Source: Bedellia somnulentella (lineage: Eukaryota; Arthropoda; Insecta; Lepidoptera; Bedelliidae). From it: a stretch of 64,000 nt of DNA. The position numbers and the translations under genes were made by a program. The stretch is taken from NCBI GenBank assembly GCA_963576735.1, contig OY755174.1, positions 4,650,001 to 4,714,000 on the forward strand, written 5' to 3'. Every line of letters begins with the position of its first letter. Within the stretch, counting starts at the first letter, position 1. The notes below the pieces were generated by a model. That model saw nothing but the letters and a program-made list of their open reading frames with translations, ran no database searches and had not been told where the DNA came from. Of this stretch, positions 30,766-42,380 are shown piece by piece.

Positions 30766-33700
30766 ATGTATTGGCAAATTATTATTAGTTGTTTGGTTTC
30801 AACATGCCTAGCAAATGAATTTGTGATGGTAATATTCTCACCGTTATTTTAATTACCGGAAGATAAAAATAAACATAACATAAACATAAACATTCACGCC
30901 GAATATCCCCGAAGGCGTTGGCAGAGGTACTAATACTTCTGAACATCACGTGACCTTGTCACCTGGTGTTCAGAGTACCCACGTTTTGCATGGACAGTGT
31001 ACTCACGTGATAGGGGGCAGGCCTATCGCCGTTTTGTACGAATACACTGTCACATGACTAAGTACAACTCAGTCATGTGGGTTTCCTCACGATGTTTTCC
31101 CTCACCGTTAACAAGCATGATAAATTAACCACACATATGTCCTTAGAAAAGACAAATTGGTGTAGGCCCGACCCGGGATTTGAACACTAGTCGCTTGCAC
31201 GTTAACCGCTGTTCTACCCATTGAGCTATCACGTCGTACCGGAAGATGTTTTGATATTTTACTAATGTTTTTATTTATTGTAAATAAAGTGATGAATAAT
31301 GGTACCTAGTTCTTGCCTATTCTAATGGGAACTACTATTGTGAGTATATGTATTTAACTATATAAAGACAGCTGATTACTTCATTTTCCCAAAATTTTAA
31401 ACACATAGATATTATAATATACGTTCTACCCAACTAATATAAAAATATTAAAAAATATGTACGGCGGTATTAATATTATTTGTCATCGTTATATTAAGTA
31501 GTATTTATACTACTAACAAGTTTTGTGCCCGGAACTGCGTCCGCGTCGACTACATTTTTTGCGTCCAATAAACTAAAAAACCTTCTATGTTCTTATATTT
31601 AAATCCTCCCACATGTAGTGTAATAGGCGAATTAGGATATTGAGGATTTTTTAGGTGATATTTTCAATTTGCTGTGTAGTGTCGGCTAGCGTTTCTACCG
31701 ATGGGTGTACGTAAGAGGCGACTAACGGTATTGGGGCTTTTAAGGGATTATTGGGCGATGCGGCTGGAGACCCATCACCAACAACCTTTACTTTACCATC
31801 TTTTCCCCACTCAATTTCCAAAAGTGGCTGAGGAATTCTCACTCACTACCTACTAACTTCTGGACAAAATTAGACGTGAAAGCGTAACAGACAGACAGAC
31901 AGGGTTACTTCCGCATTTATTATATTAGTATAAGTTAGTTCCGCATTTATTAAATTAAATAAGTTAGTTTTAAAGTAAGCTTGTTTTGTACATCTACCCA
32001 GATAACTAATTTACCGATCTCCCCTTCCAAAGATTGTCTGGAAGAGATCGCTTTTAGCCAATTGTACCTCACTGTAAACTGTATGATAATTTCTTTTGTA
32101 AATTTCTGTTTGATGTGCAATAAAGAGTTATTCTATTCTATGGATAGGATGGATGTAAGTAAAGTTTCTCGCATCATGTTTGGGGCTTTATGTGGAGGAC
32201 TAAATTTATGGCACAACAAGGTAGAACGATCCAATAATATTTTATCGTATAAATTTTTGGTAGGTATGCTGTAATATATGCATGTACGAGGGTAGTCCCA
32301 AAAGTACCCGACCTGACATATAAATACAGGTAGTTAAAAAAAATCAATTACCGCGTTTGATAGCATCTTTTAACAACTTGATTTAAAAATTTAATAACGT
32401 TACCTCAAATAATATTTTTTTAGTAGCCCTCCAAAGTGAACGATCTCAGTGAATTTTTAACCATGGAAAAAATTGGGCATCGTTATGTGATACAATACTT
32501 CCATCTGAAAGGGCTAAGTCCAACCGATATCAAAGCCGAGTTGGATTCTACTCTGGGGGAGTCTGCTCCTTCGTTTACAACAGTTAAATATTGGGTAGCT
32601 GAGTTTAAGCGAGGTCGTACGAGCTGTCAAGATGAACACCGCAGCGATCGACCAAGTGAGGTCACTACGCCAGAAAATGTGAAGAAAATCCACAAAATGG
32701 TATTGGATGACCGTCGACTAAAAGTGCGTGAGATAGCAGACATGGTAAACATTTCAAAAAGCGCTGTGCATCGCATTTTAACTGAAAATTTGGACATGAG
32801 AAAATTGTGCGCAAGGTGGGTGCCGCGTTTGCTCACAGTGGAGCACAAACAGCGCCGTGAGGATGTTTCCATCGAGTGTCTGGCAATGTTTCGCAACAAT
32901 AAAGCCGAATTTTTGCGTCGATTCATTACCATGGACAAAACATGGGTCCACCATTTTACAACTGAGACCAAGGAGCAGTCAAAGCAGTGGACTGAGAAGG
33001 GTGAGCCGGCTCCAAAGAAGGCAAAGACCATTCAGTCAGCTGGAAAGGTTATGGCCTCCGTTTTTTGGGATTCACATGGGATAATATTTATTGATTACCT
33101 CGAAAAAGGAAAGACAATCAACGGTGAATATTATGCAGCTTTATTGCAGCGTTTGAGCGAAGAAATAATGGAAAAACGGCCCCATCTCCAGAAAAAAAAG
33201 TGTTGTTTCACCACGACAACGCACCAGTCCGCACGTGCGTCATTGCGATGGCTAAAATCAACGAACTGAAGTTCGAATTGCTTCCTCATGCTCCCTATTC
33301 GCCAGATCTAGCTCCCTCGGATTATTTTCTGTTTCCAAATTTAAAAAATGGCTCGGCGGTAAAAGATTTGCCAACAATGAAGAAGTAGAGAGTGCGGTTA
33401 ATAGCTATTTTGAAGAGCTTGACGGTTCCTACTATAAAGAGGGTATTGAAGCCATAGAACATCGTTGGGAAAAGTGTATCGAGCTAAAAGGAGACTATGT
33501 TGAAAAATAATAAATATTTTTCCAATATTTTTATTGTTTTCTTTGTCAGGTCGGGTACTTTTGGGACCGCTCTCGTAGCTTTATAACGTGTCGACTTGGA
33601 ATACAACTTACCTATTTCTAATCTACAAACCGTATTGAAAATCATTCATCATTTTTGGGCTATATGGCTTGAGACCTATCACCGTTATTTTACCATCTTT

Positions 33701-36273
33701 ATTCCAAAAATGGCTGAGGAATCTAATTCCTAAGCACTGGCTACCACTTCTTAATGGCCCTGAGTTTATGTATGTCTATATTTTGTATATAATAATGTAA
33801 GTGAACAGAGTTAATGTTTTATTCAAAAATTATAAAAGAGGATAACTGCGACACATTTATTTTTTCCAGGTTCACTTGGACTACGCAACTTCGACAACAT
33901 TTTTAAATTCTATTGATACATGTTTAAAATCTATTAGTTGGTTTGAAAGCCACCACAGTTTCGAGAAAAAAATAAAAGAAGTGATTTTTTGTGTTTTATT
34001 AAAAATGGAAATGATTTATGATAATGGCCATGCGATTGTTTCTAAATATCTAGAATTAACACCGCAAGAAAAGATAGACCATACAAAGCTGAGAGAGATT
34101 ATTGAGAAATGTGATAGACTGCAGCAAGTCACTCCACTAGAAACAACAGTATCCATTCAAGATTGTATTTCAAACGATATTTCAATTTCGATTGGTACGT
34201 ATAATGGTGCAGTATATTTTTGCAAAGAGCGTGAAATGAGTCGTAATACACGTATATTATGATAGTGTATAGTGCTGGCATCGAATTATCCCACTACCCC
34301 ATTACTTCCCGTGGACTTAGAGAATTGTGATTTTTGGGTGATTCGATTCGGGAGACTCAACATCATCACCAACAATATTATTTTATAATCTTTTTTTCCA
34401 CTCGACTTCCAAAAGTGGTTGAAACACTTCTGATTCTGGAAATCTGGCTACTCTTTTAAATTTTGCTACATTTCGCTTTATAGTTAGAGATCCGGCTGCA
34501 TGGATGTGCAGGTACCTTTTATTTGATGAAACTAAATTTTTATGTATGATAATTCTTAGTCAAACTTTTCATTTAATATATAATTAAACTAAACAACACT
34601 TAAGTATGTTTAATGAACCATAATATACCTGTTTACACCAGGCAACCATTTTTATTTATATTTGTTTCATCATTTGCTTTTTAATAACGTTGGATTCACT
34701 CAAAATCATACACAAGCGATTAAAAAAAACTAATTATAAAATATTTATTTAAAGGTAATTGCGGTCAAACTATCATTCATAAAAATTTTGTTTAATCAAA
34801 TAAACAGATACCTGCAGAACCATGAACAAAATACGTAAAGGGACACCAAATATACAAAAACGAAATGATGAATGAATGAAAATTCTATGAGTTTCATATA
34901 AAATATATTCTCTTGTAGTTCCGGTTCCCGTAAGAATATCTGGTAATCCTTTGGTAATATACCCTTATATCTGTGGAGCAGATTTTATCCAAATTTAGGG
35001 TTCATATTAAACACTGAGCTATCTACCGACAAAATTTCATCTCTTTGGCCGTATAGGCTGCGTTTTCCGAGAGTCATTCAATAACTAAACGATTTTATAT
35101 ACCGTATCTATGGCATTTCAGCTTTGGAAATACTCAGCCAGCTTGTTGAAAATGGGTAGACAGACAGACAGACAGACAGTAGACAGTCACTTTTGGATGT
35201 AAGAACACTTTTGTTAAGTATATGGTTGGTGATGGGTCTCCAGTCTACATCGCTCGACAATCACAATGAGCAATGGTGTATTTCCAAGCCTTTTTTGTTT
35301 GCGTGGTTTTAAAAACGACAAGTTGTATTTATCCATTTTTATTATATATTCGTAAACCCCTGGAAATTTTGCATAAAATTAATAAAAAATGCATTACAAA
35401 CACAACTGTGTGTCTGAATTGACGCGTATGCTTATATACAGCGTTATTTATAATATAATAAACTTTAGTTTAAGTATCCAAGAATATTTACTGTTAAAAA
35501 CTACCCAGTTATATACATCAAGTACAAAATGAAATATACAAAAATTAAAAACGAACACATATTTATATAATTGATATAGAAACCTAAAAACTTAAAGGCC
35601 CTTCCCAACCTTCGACGCTGGAAGCATTGCCGCGTTGTATGACAATGCTAAGCCTTTGTCCTAGATAAGAGCCTGATCTTGGGTTCCCAATTACTTCAAC
35701 AAGCCGACGAGCTAACTGTTTATAAAAAGCACGTGTTTTCGGATCCTAAAGCCCCAAAGTCTCCACTCCAAAGGGACAAAATAACATCCTTGGGGTAGAG
35801 AGGAATATTTCTGATTTTTGTTGGCCTCAGTAACAGTCGCCGCTGAACCAACACCGCGATAAGCGGAAGCTACGTGGCAACCGGTGAAAGTATCGACACA
35901 ATGTCGCAACCCAAACTAACGGCAGCCCGTTAGCCCAGGGGATCAGTGACATGTCGTCCAGCCTCTTTCCGTCATCGCGTGTCAAACCACTTGGCTCTAA
36001 AAAAGATGGGACACCTACAATCTCCAATGCACCTTATAATATGCAATGAATGCAATCACAATTCCCTTAACCTTATTCATCGCTACTACAATGTAGTTTT
36101 CTTGGTTTTACATGTTATATGTACGTGAATATATTAGGTTTATTTCGTACTAATTATAAGCTTTGTCTTCTTTGGTTACAGTTCCTGATGCTGTTGCTAT
36201 GATAGATTTTTTAAAAAATGAAGTTCATAATACATTGCTTTCTATCGTACACAAAATATTTCCTACTAAGTAA
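30766..36273 (+). CDS. OBP-E: Minus-C odorant-binding protein, three exons
   Basis: Predicted secreted OBP of about 159 aa. Exon 1 at 30766-30828 encodes MYWQIIISCLVSTCLANEF plus VM, a typical signal peptide, with donor GTAATA in phase 0. Exon 2 at 33870-34194 (acceptor TTTTTCCAG) encodes VHLDYATSTTFLNSIDTC with C1, C3 (IFCVLLKM), DNGHAIVSK, C4 (IEKCDRL) and C6 (SIQDC), without C2 or C5. It ends in phase 1 before GTACGT. Exon 3 at 36182-36273 encodes VPDAVAMIDFLKNEV and a C-terminus ending FPTK, longer than in D or F. The stop codon region reads AAGTAAGT, so a perfect donor overlaps the stop and an alternative, longer transcript is possible. Intron 1 holds SINEs and a broken mariner; intron 2 holds SINEs and a decayed repeat. 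Confidence 0.85.
30893..31240 (-). mobile_element. SINE-B copy, full length
   Basis: The tRNA-like head is at the high-coordinate end; on the minus strand it reads GATAGCTCAATGGGTAGAAC (A box) and GTGTTCAAATCCCGGG (B box). The far end reads CGAATATCCCCGAAGG on the plus strand. It lies in intron 1 of OBP-E. Confidence 0.75.
31241..31669. other. OBP-E intron 1 sequence, nothing recognised
   Basis: AT-rich non-coding DNA without a clear repeat boundary. Confidence 0.4.
31670..31845 (+). mobile_element. SINE-A copy, 3'-truncated
   Basis: Starts CTGTGTAGTGTCGGCTAGCG, keeps the B-box-like block and stops at GGCTGAGGAATTC, before the family's CCGTGAGTATATG end. Confidence 0.7.
32287..33575 (+). 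mobile_element. Mariner element with frameshifted transposase
   Basis: Inverted repeats CGAGGGTAGTCCCAAAAG at the left and the imperfect reverse complement at the right, TA on both sides (32285-32286 and 33576-33577). The transposase frame runs from 32436 (true Met probably at MEKIGHRYVIQYF) and has TMDKTWVHHF for the first Asp. It breaks near 33200, continues in another frame with LFHHDNAP and [15 protein letters not shown] (34-residue spacing), and breaks again near 33350 before GGKRFANNEEVES. At least two indels make it inactive. It is a different mariner lineage from that at 25 kb. It lies in intron 1 of OBP-E. Confidence 0.85.
33650..33776 (+). mobile_element. SINE-A copy, decayed
   Basis: TTTTTGGGCTATATGGCTTG through GGCCCTGAGTTTATG. 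It lies in intron 1 of OBP-E, near the acceptor. Confidence 0.6.
34282..34458 (+). mobile_element. SINE-A copy, decayed
   Basis: ATCCCACTACCCCATTACTT through the AAAAGTGGTTGA block and CTGGCTACTC. The 3' end is missing. It lies in intron 2 of OBP-E. Confidence 0.6.
34459..35589. other. OBP-E intron 2, mostly unassigned
   Basis: AT-rich, with a (CAGA)n microsatellite near 35160 and a 45-base SINE-A scrap (GGTTGGTGATGGGTCTCCAG) near 35225. No exon is seen. Confidence 0.4.
35590..36030 (-). pseudogene. Decayed copy of a repeated protein-coding element
   Basis: Two overlapping minus-strand frames together spell one protein-like stretch: LDDMSLIPWANGLPLVW, then after a frame slip DTFTGCHVASAYRG and YSSLPQGCYFVPLEWRLWG. 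The pattern PW..G..LVW..T..DT is one I associate with a repetitive element found across many invertebrates; I cannot name its class. It lies in intron 2 of OBP-E, antisense. Confidence 0.4.
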
Positions 36274-36349
36274 GTTGAATTTGTAATTAATTGGTGTGAA
36301 TATAATTATATTAAATACGCAATAAATTATATTAGTATATAGTATATGT

Positions 36350-36625
36350 TGCTGTGTAGTGTCGGCTTAGAATAGCACTACCCCATTTCTTCCGTTGGGT
36401 GTACGTAAGAGGCGACTAACGGTATTGGGGCAATTAAGGGATTTTTGGGCACTGCGGTTTGAGACCCATCACCAACAACCTTTATTTTTACCATCTTTTC
36501 CCCACTATACTTTCCAAAAGTGGCCGAGGAAATTCTAGTTCCTCAGCTCTGTCTGGCTACCCCTTGTCGGGATTTACAGCCGTGAGTATATGTATTTGTG
36601 TATGTATGTATATATATATATATAT
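36350..36625 (+). mobile_element. SINE-A copy, full length
   Basis: GCTGTGTAGTGTCGGCTTAG to CAGCCGTGAGTATATG with a TATG/TA tail. One of the best-preserved copies, just past OBP-E. Confidence 0.85.
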
Positions 36626-36769
36626 AGAAGTTAATCTACTCTTGTATATTGGTGTCGATCGAAGATCAATCCTGTGCATGTTTAAGTCACAGGTATGTAA
36701 ATTCAGCTCTGACAAATATTGATTTATTTATTAACGCGTGCAATTTTGTTAAACCCTTCAGGTAAAATA

Positions 36770-36990
36770 TACATACATGCATACATATACTCACGGCTAT
36801 GAATATCAAGAAGGGGTAGCCAGAGCTTCAGAATAAGAAATTCCTTAGTCTCTTTTGGAAGTTAATAGGGGACAAGATGGTAGAAATAAAATATTGTTGG
36901 TGATGGGTTGCCAACCGCATCGCCCAAAACCACTTAAAAAGCGGCACCCTTAGTCGCCACTTACGACACCCATGGGTAGAAATTGGTAGT
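36770..36990 (-). mobile_element. SINE-A copy
   Basis: ATACATATACTCACGGCTATG through CACCCATGGGTAGAAATTGG; 5' bases lost. Confidence 0.7.
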
Positions 36991-37726
36991 AGAAATTTAC
37001 CTTTGACAAATACTATTGTTTTTGCATAATAATACTATTTGAAATTTTGTTAATTCCTTCAGCCATATAATAGTATGAAAGTTTGCATAATGGTGCAACA
37101 ACCTGAATTATAAGCTTTTCAAGTTACCTGGCCCCTAAAAATAATAGTAATTATTATAGTTTTGGTACATAACTTTAATTTATTGATTATTTACACTAGA
37201 ATACCAAAGAAATAACTAAGGTTATGGTTTCATCAATTTAACGACATTGTTTGATAATGCAGATTTATAACAATATTCGGGTATTTTTATTTATTATTGT
37301 AATGTAGGCCCAAGCCTTGAAACGGATCGAACTATCATCAAAAGTTTAGATAATGAAAATAAAATATATATTATGTTTGATTTATATTTAATATGTTTAT
37401 CTTAAAACTATAAATACAACAATAATTATAGCATTGTCTTATTCAGGTAATAAAGGGGCGATGGACCGAGGGATAAGATAGGTGAAGAACACAAATGGTT
37501 AGTAAAACCATTAGGATAGCATTAAAGTTTTCACTAGAGAAAGGGTGAACCTTTGCAAACGCAGAATTGTTATACGAGTAAAAGTGTTGCCACTTTCATA
37601 CTCAAATAACTATAAATAAGTAGCATATAAGTCAGAGTCTTTTTTACATAAAAATAATAAGTATTCAGTCGTATAAAATTAGTGAACTGATTCAATTTAA
37701 GCATTTTCGCACATAAATTAACTCAA
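36991..37726. other. Intergenic stretch, nothing recognised
   Basis: AT-rich DNA without supported genes or repeats. Confidence 0.4.
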
Positions 37727-38030
37727 ACTCAAATGCTCACGCCCCGCCGTATATACCCGAAGTCACTAGTTCGTTGAATTGTCACTTGGTGTCCAGAGTA
37801 AGCACGTTTCGCTTGGACAGTGCCATTTTGTACGAATACGCTGTCACATGTCTAAGTACAACTTAGCCATGTAGGTTTCCTCACGATGTTCTCCCTTACC
37901 GTTACCAAACATGATAAATTATCCACAAATACGACTTTAGAAGAGACAACTTTGTGTAGGCCCATCCCGGGATTTGATCCTACGCCCGTCCGCATGATAA
38001 CAGTGTTCTATCCACTAATCTATCATGGTT
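37727..38030 (-). mobile_element. SINE-B copy
   Basis: GCCGTATATACCCGAAG at one end and a tRNA-like head (GTAGGCCCATCCCGGGATTT, CACTAATCTATCATGG) at the other. Confidence 0.65.
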
Positions 38031-38499
38031 GTTATTACTAATTATAATAAGCATCATTATTTATAATTTAAATAAAGCAATAAAAATATAAAGAAAGAAA
38101 TAAGTTTGTTTATTTTAATAATGTGTAACCTCCTTGGTATTTCAATTATTGTTATTAAAATTAAAATCTCATCTTTAATTTGCAGTCTATGTAAGTTGGG
38201 CTGCTTTTTTATACATTGGGGCTGTATGACAATAGACGATAAGAAAAAGAAGAAGAAAAAGAAAAGTTATTTATTTGCCATTAAAGGCACGAAAATGAAC
38301 AATATACAAACAATAATAATTAATAAAGTATCAAAACAGAAAAAGCTACAGAAAACCAGTTTAAACACTTAAATAAAATAAAACACAAATGGAAATAATA
38401 TAAAAAAGATATCATTTAAAATGAAGACAAAAAAGTGAAAAAAACAATAACCAGAAACATATCAGTAAAAATAAAACAAAAATAATAATAATAAGGTTA
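38031..38499. other. A-rich stretch, no gene
   Basis: Contains AAAGAAGAAGAAAAAG and TTATTTGCC, like LINE tails. A 88-codon open frame here is poly-lysine low complexity and not a gene. Confidence 0.4.
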
Positions 38500-39386
38500 G
38501 ACTTAACCTTTGACTATGAACACTATAGACAGAGTCATAATGCAACGGGGAGTACCTCTTTTAGATAGCAATATTTTTCCCTGTAATATTGCGATCACTA
38601 GAAAACAATTACCCCAAAATACTATAATCACCATTCAAAAAGCTACTTTTTAATTTAAAATTGATTACGTCAATTTATTGTTTAATTAAAGGTTTACTGT
38701 TTACTATATTATTTCCTGCAATCATATAATTATACATACTTGCTCCTAGTATTATACAATCTTTTTTGTTTAATTTTACCATTTATACTGATGTTTAATA
38801 CACCGTGAAATCTAAAGCATTGTATTAACTATCAGGGATGAATCTTCCCATGATTACGAATAAATTTTTGTACGGGACTAACTTTGTTACTGGACAAAAA
38901 AAAACAGCTGTTCCATAAGTGCAAGTTATGTAAATATCATACGGGTCATCATGGGTATAAAAAATAAAATAAATAAATAAATAAAAATCATTTATTTGCC
39001 AATACATGAGTATAAATGGTGGTGTATAAAATAAAGGCCTATGCATGTACTGCCAGTAAGGCGTGCAAATTTTTAAACATTAAAATTATTGATAAATTTT
39101 TTCGACATATCTTAAAACTACTATAATAACATTGTCTGTCATATTAAAAATAAAAAAAATAAAGTTAAAACATTATTAAAATTTTGTAAGGCAACACATG
39201 TCCAAATATTATCAATTTTATTAAAATTAAAATGTCATGAAAAAATAAAGAAAAGAAAAAAAAAACCATTATTATTATATTATAAAGTAAATCAGGGCAA
39301 CACATGTCAAAATATTATATAAACTTTATTACAATTTCAATGTCATAAAAAATAAAAAAAGGAAAAACATAGTTAAAATTTAAAAG

Positions 39387-42314
39387 TCAAATATTGCAAT
39401 TTTTAATAAAGTCATCAATTGTATAGAAACAGTTGTCCAAAAGATAATTAAAAATGATAATTTTATATTTATTGTATGTCAGTAATTTTGTCTCATCCTT
39501 AACTAGATTATACAGCTTGATCGCCATTTCATAGCCGTTTCTCTGACAAATCGATAGACTTTTAATATTTGGTTTAGTTAATTGTATTGTATGGTTTCCT
39601 CTTTGTGGTCTCGATTTTGGCTCAGTTTGTTGAAAAATTGATCTATGTTTATACACGAATAATAATATTTCGTATATGTAGAGAGATGGCAGTGGCAATA
39701 TATTAAGTTTTTTAAATAATGGTCGACAGCTTTCAAGAAAGTCGGCTCCACATAAGATTCTAACGCATTTTTTTTGCACTTTAAAAGCTCTTATAGAATC
39801 TACTGAATTCCCCCAAAATATGATCCCATATCGTAAAACAGAGGCAACATAACCGTGGTAGCAGGCTATTGCCGCATTTTGTGATACCACATACCTGATG
39901 CGGTATAAAACGTAAATGTACCTATCAATCTTTGTACAAATTCCATCGACGTGTTTTTTCCAATTACAGAAGCTATCTAACGTAAACCCTAAAAATTTTA
40001 TTGATTCCGTTTCTTTTATCTCTACCTTATCGTGTTGAATTTTGAGTTTTAAAGGATTCCTTTTGTGCGTCCTAAATTGAATTAATTGTGTCTTGGTCAA
40101 GTTTATTTGCAATTTATTATTATTTAACCATATTATTATATTTGCTAATGTCCTATTTATTTCAGTCTCGAATTCGTCAATATTTTTGCTATTTATAAGT
40201 ATCGTAGCATCATCTGCGTATAGAATGCTTCTGTTTTTGGTGGTTTTTGGTAGATCGTTAATATAAAGAAGGAATAAAAGGGGTCCCAAAATACTTCCCT
40301 GGGGTACACCAGTTTTGACAATTTTGAAATCAGATTGTACACAATTCCTATGATTTCTAATAATGGTTGATATTTCCACGCATTGTTTTCTCTCTTTCAG
40401 GTAACTCTCAATTAAATCGTAAGCTTTTCCGCGAATACCATATTTTTCTAATTTAATCATTAAGAATGGGTGATAGACAAAATCAAAGGCTTTTGTCATA
40501 TCAATAGATAGGCCTACAGTTGGTATTTTGTTATTTAAGCTTTCTGTTATCATTTTTATGAGATGAAAGCATGCAACTGTAGTAGAAACACCTTTTCGGA
40601 AGCCGAACTGACACGGAGATAAAATAGAGTGTTTTGATAAAAAACTCGTCAACTTATCATTTATAACTTTCTCGAAAATTTTTGACAATACCGGTATTAG
40701 TGCGATCGGTCTGTAGTTGGTTATAATATCACTATCACCTGATTTTAAAATAGGTTTGACTACTGAACATTTAAGTCTGTTTGGGAAAGTACCTTCTTCA
40801 AGGCCTATATTAATAATATAGCTTAGAGGGCCAGCAAATAGCTTTGCACACCTTTTAATAATATTAGTCGGGATTTCATCGTACCCTGTAGCAGATGTAT
40901 TTTTGAGCCTTTTTATTATTTTAAAAATATCATTTTCGTCTGTTGGAGTCAGAAAAATTGAATTAGAATTAAAGGGAATGTCAAATTTACTATTATTATG
41001 ATTATCATTTGTCTTATAAGCTAGGTTAATATAATAGTCATTAAAGGCGTTTGCCATGTCTGTTGGATTTGAAATTAATTTATTGTCAAGATGTATTTTA
41101 TCAATGTCACGTTGATTCAAATTTTGTTCAAAATTTGATTTGACTATGTCCCATGACGTTTTGCCTAAGTTCTTAGACTTACGTAGGTGTTTTGCATTGC
41201 TTATACGGTGGGACATTCCGATAATTTTTTTCAACGTCATTGCATATTTTTTATATTCGTATTTATTTTGCTTCTTGTTTGACGGTTCAAAGATGTATTT
41301 AAGATGCAATTGTCTTTTACGAGTACAACTTCGCTTTATCCCTTTGGAGAGCCATTTATTTTTAATCGGTTTTTTTGTTAGTTTTATGGTTTTAAATGGA
41401 AAACATAGACCAAAAAACATAGTCACAAGATCATGAAATTCGTTAAAAGATTGATTTAAAGTTTCCTTTTCTAGGACGTTATTAAAACTTAGAGATGCCA
41501 TGCACTGAACGAACTTTTCTATATTTTCCTCTGAGAAATCTCTTATCTTTTTAAATATAACGGAATGTTTTCGTATATATGTTTCATTTAATGCAATATC
41601 GAAAGTAGCGCTTTGTCCAGTTTCGTGATCAGAAAGAGATAACAAGTGTAAACATGAAACGGCTGATTCTATATTGCTAGCAATTAAGTCGATGCAGGCT
41701 TTTTTTCTAGTTGGGCTGGTAATGTGATTGGATAAATTATAGTTTGCTAACAATGAAATTAATTCTTTCGATAAATTATTATTTTTAAGGGTATCTATAT
41801 TCCAGTCACCACAGAGGATAATATGCTTATTAGATTTCGACTTCAGTAACCTTGATAGAATTTTATTCATTTTTTGAAAAAATATTGCATGAGATGCGTT
41901 TGGGATCCTATACATGCAGACGACGACTGTGTTGTATTCTGGTATTTCAACTGAACAGCATTCAAATTCCTTTTCGATTGCTTCATCATTTATCCACTTA
42001 ATTGGTACAGCGTCAATACTTTGTTTTGTGAGAATACAAGTTCCACCCCTTTTTTCGTTGTTTCTACAATACGCACTTACTAGCCTAAAATTGCTTATTT
42101 TTAAATTAGCTTGAGACCCATTTTTAATAAACGTTTCACTAAAGCAAAGTATCTGTACATCACTTTTTATTTTCTTTTCAATTTCTAGTAAAGAGGTGAT
42201 AAATAAGTCCGTTTTACCTAAAAGACCAGCAATATTTTGGTGAAATAATGTTAGCTTATCAATCTGAGTCGCGAAAAAGCTTGTTAGTGTGTGGCATTTC
42301 TTGCTCGTCGTCTA
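39387..42314 (-). CDS. CR1-like LINE ORF2: endonuclease and reverse transcriptase
   Basis: The frame is open from just after a TAG near 42315 to 39387. The first in-frame ATG is at 41915, but the endonuclease starts well before it: LTLFHQNIAGLLGK, then LCFSETFIKNG, VVVCMYRIPNA, LCGDWNIDTL and SLSDHETGQ, the APE-type motifs. The reverse transcriptase has LSIDMTKAFDFV, GVPQGSILGPLLFLLYINDLP and ILYADDATILI (YADD). The protein ends NCFYTIDDFIKNCNI. No stop or frameshift was found in it. With no AUG at the start, translation may follow ORF1 by reinitiation or frameshifting, or the start was lost. Confidence 0.85.
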
Positions 42315-42380
42315 CCATTCCTACTTTTTTTAATAATTGATTTTCAAAATTATCAAAGTCCGTTTGAGTCCCTATTGATA

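Noticed and set aside
38106..38372. 88-codon ORF with a hydrophobic start and poly-lysine
   Set aside because: The lysine run is a GAA/AAG microsatellite; no exon partner.
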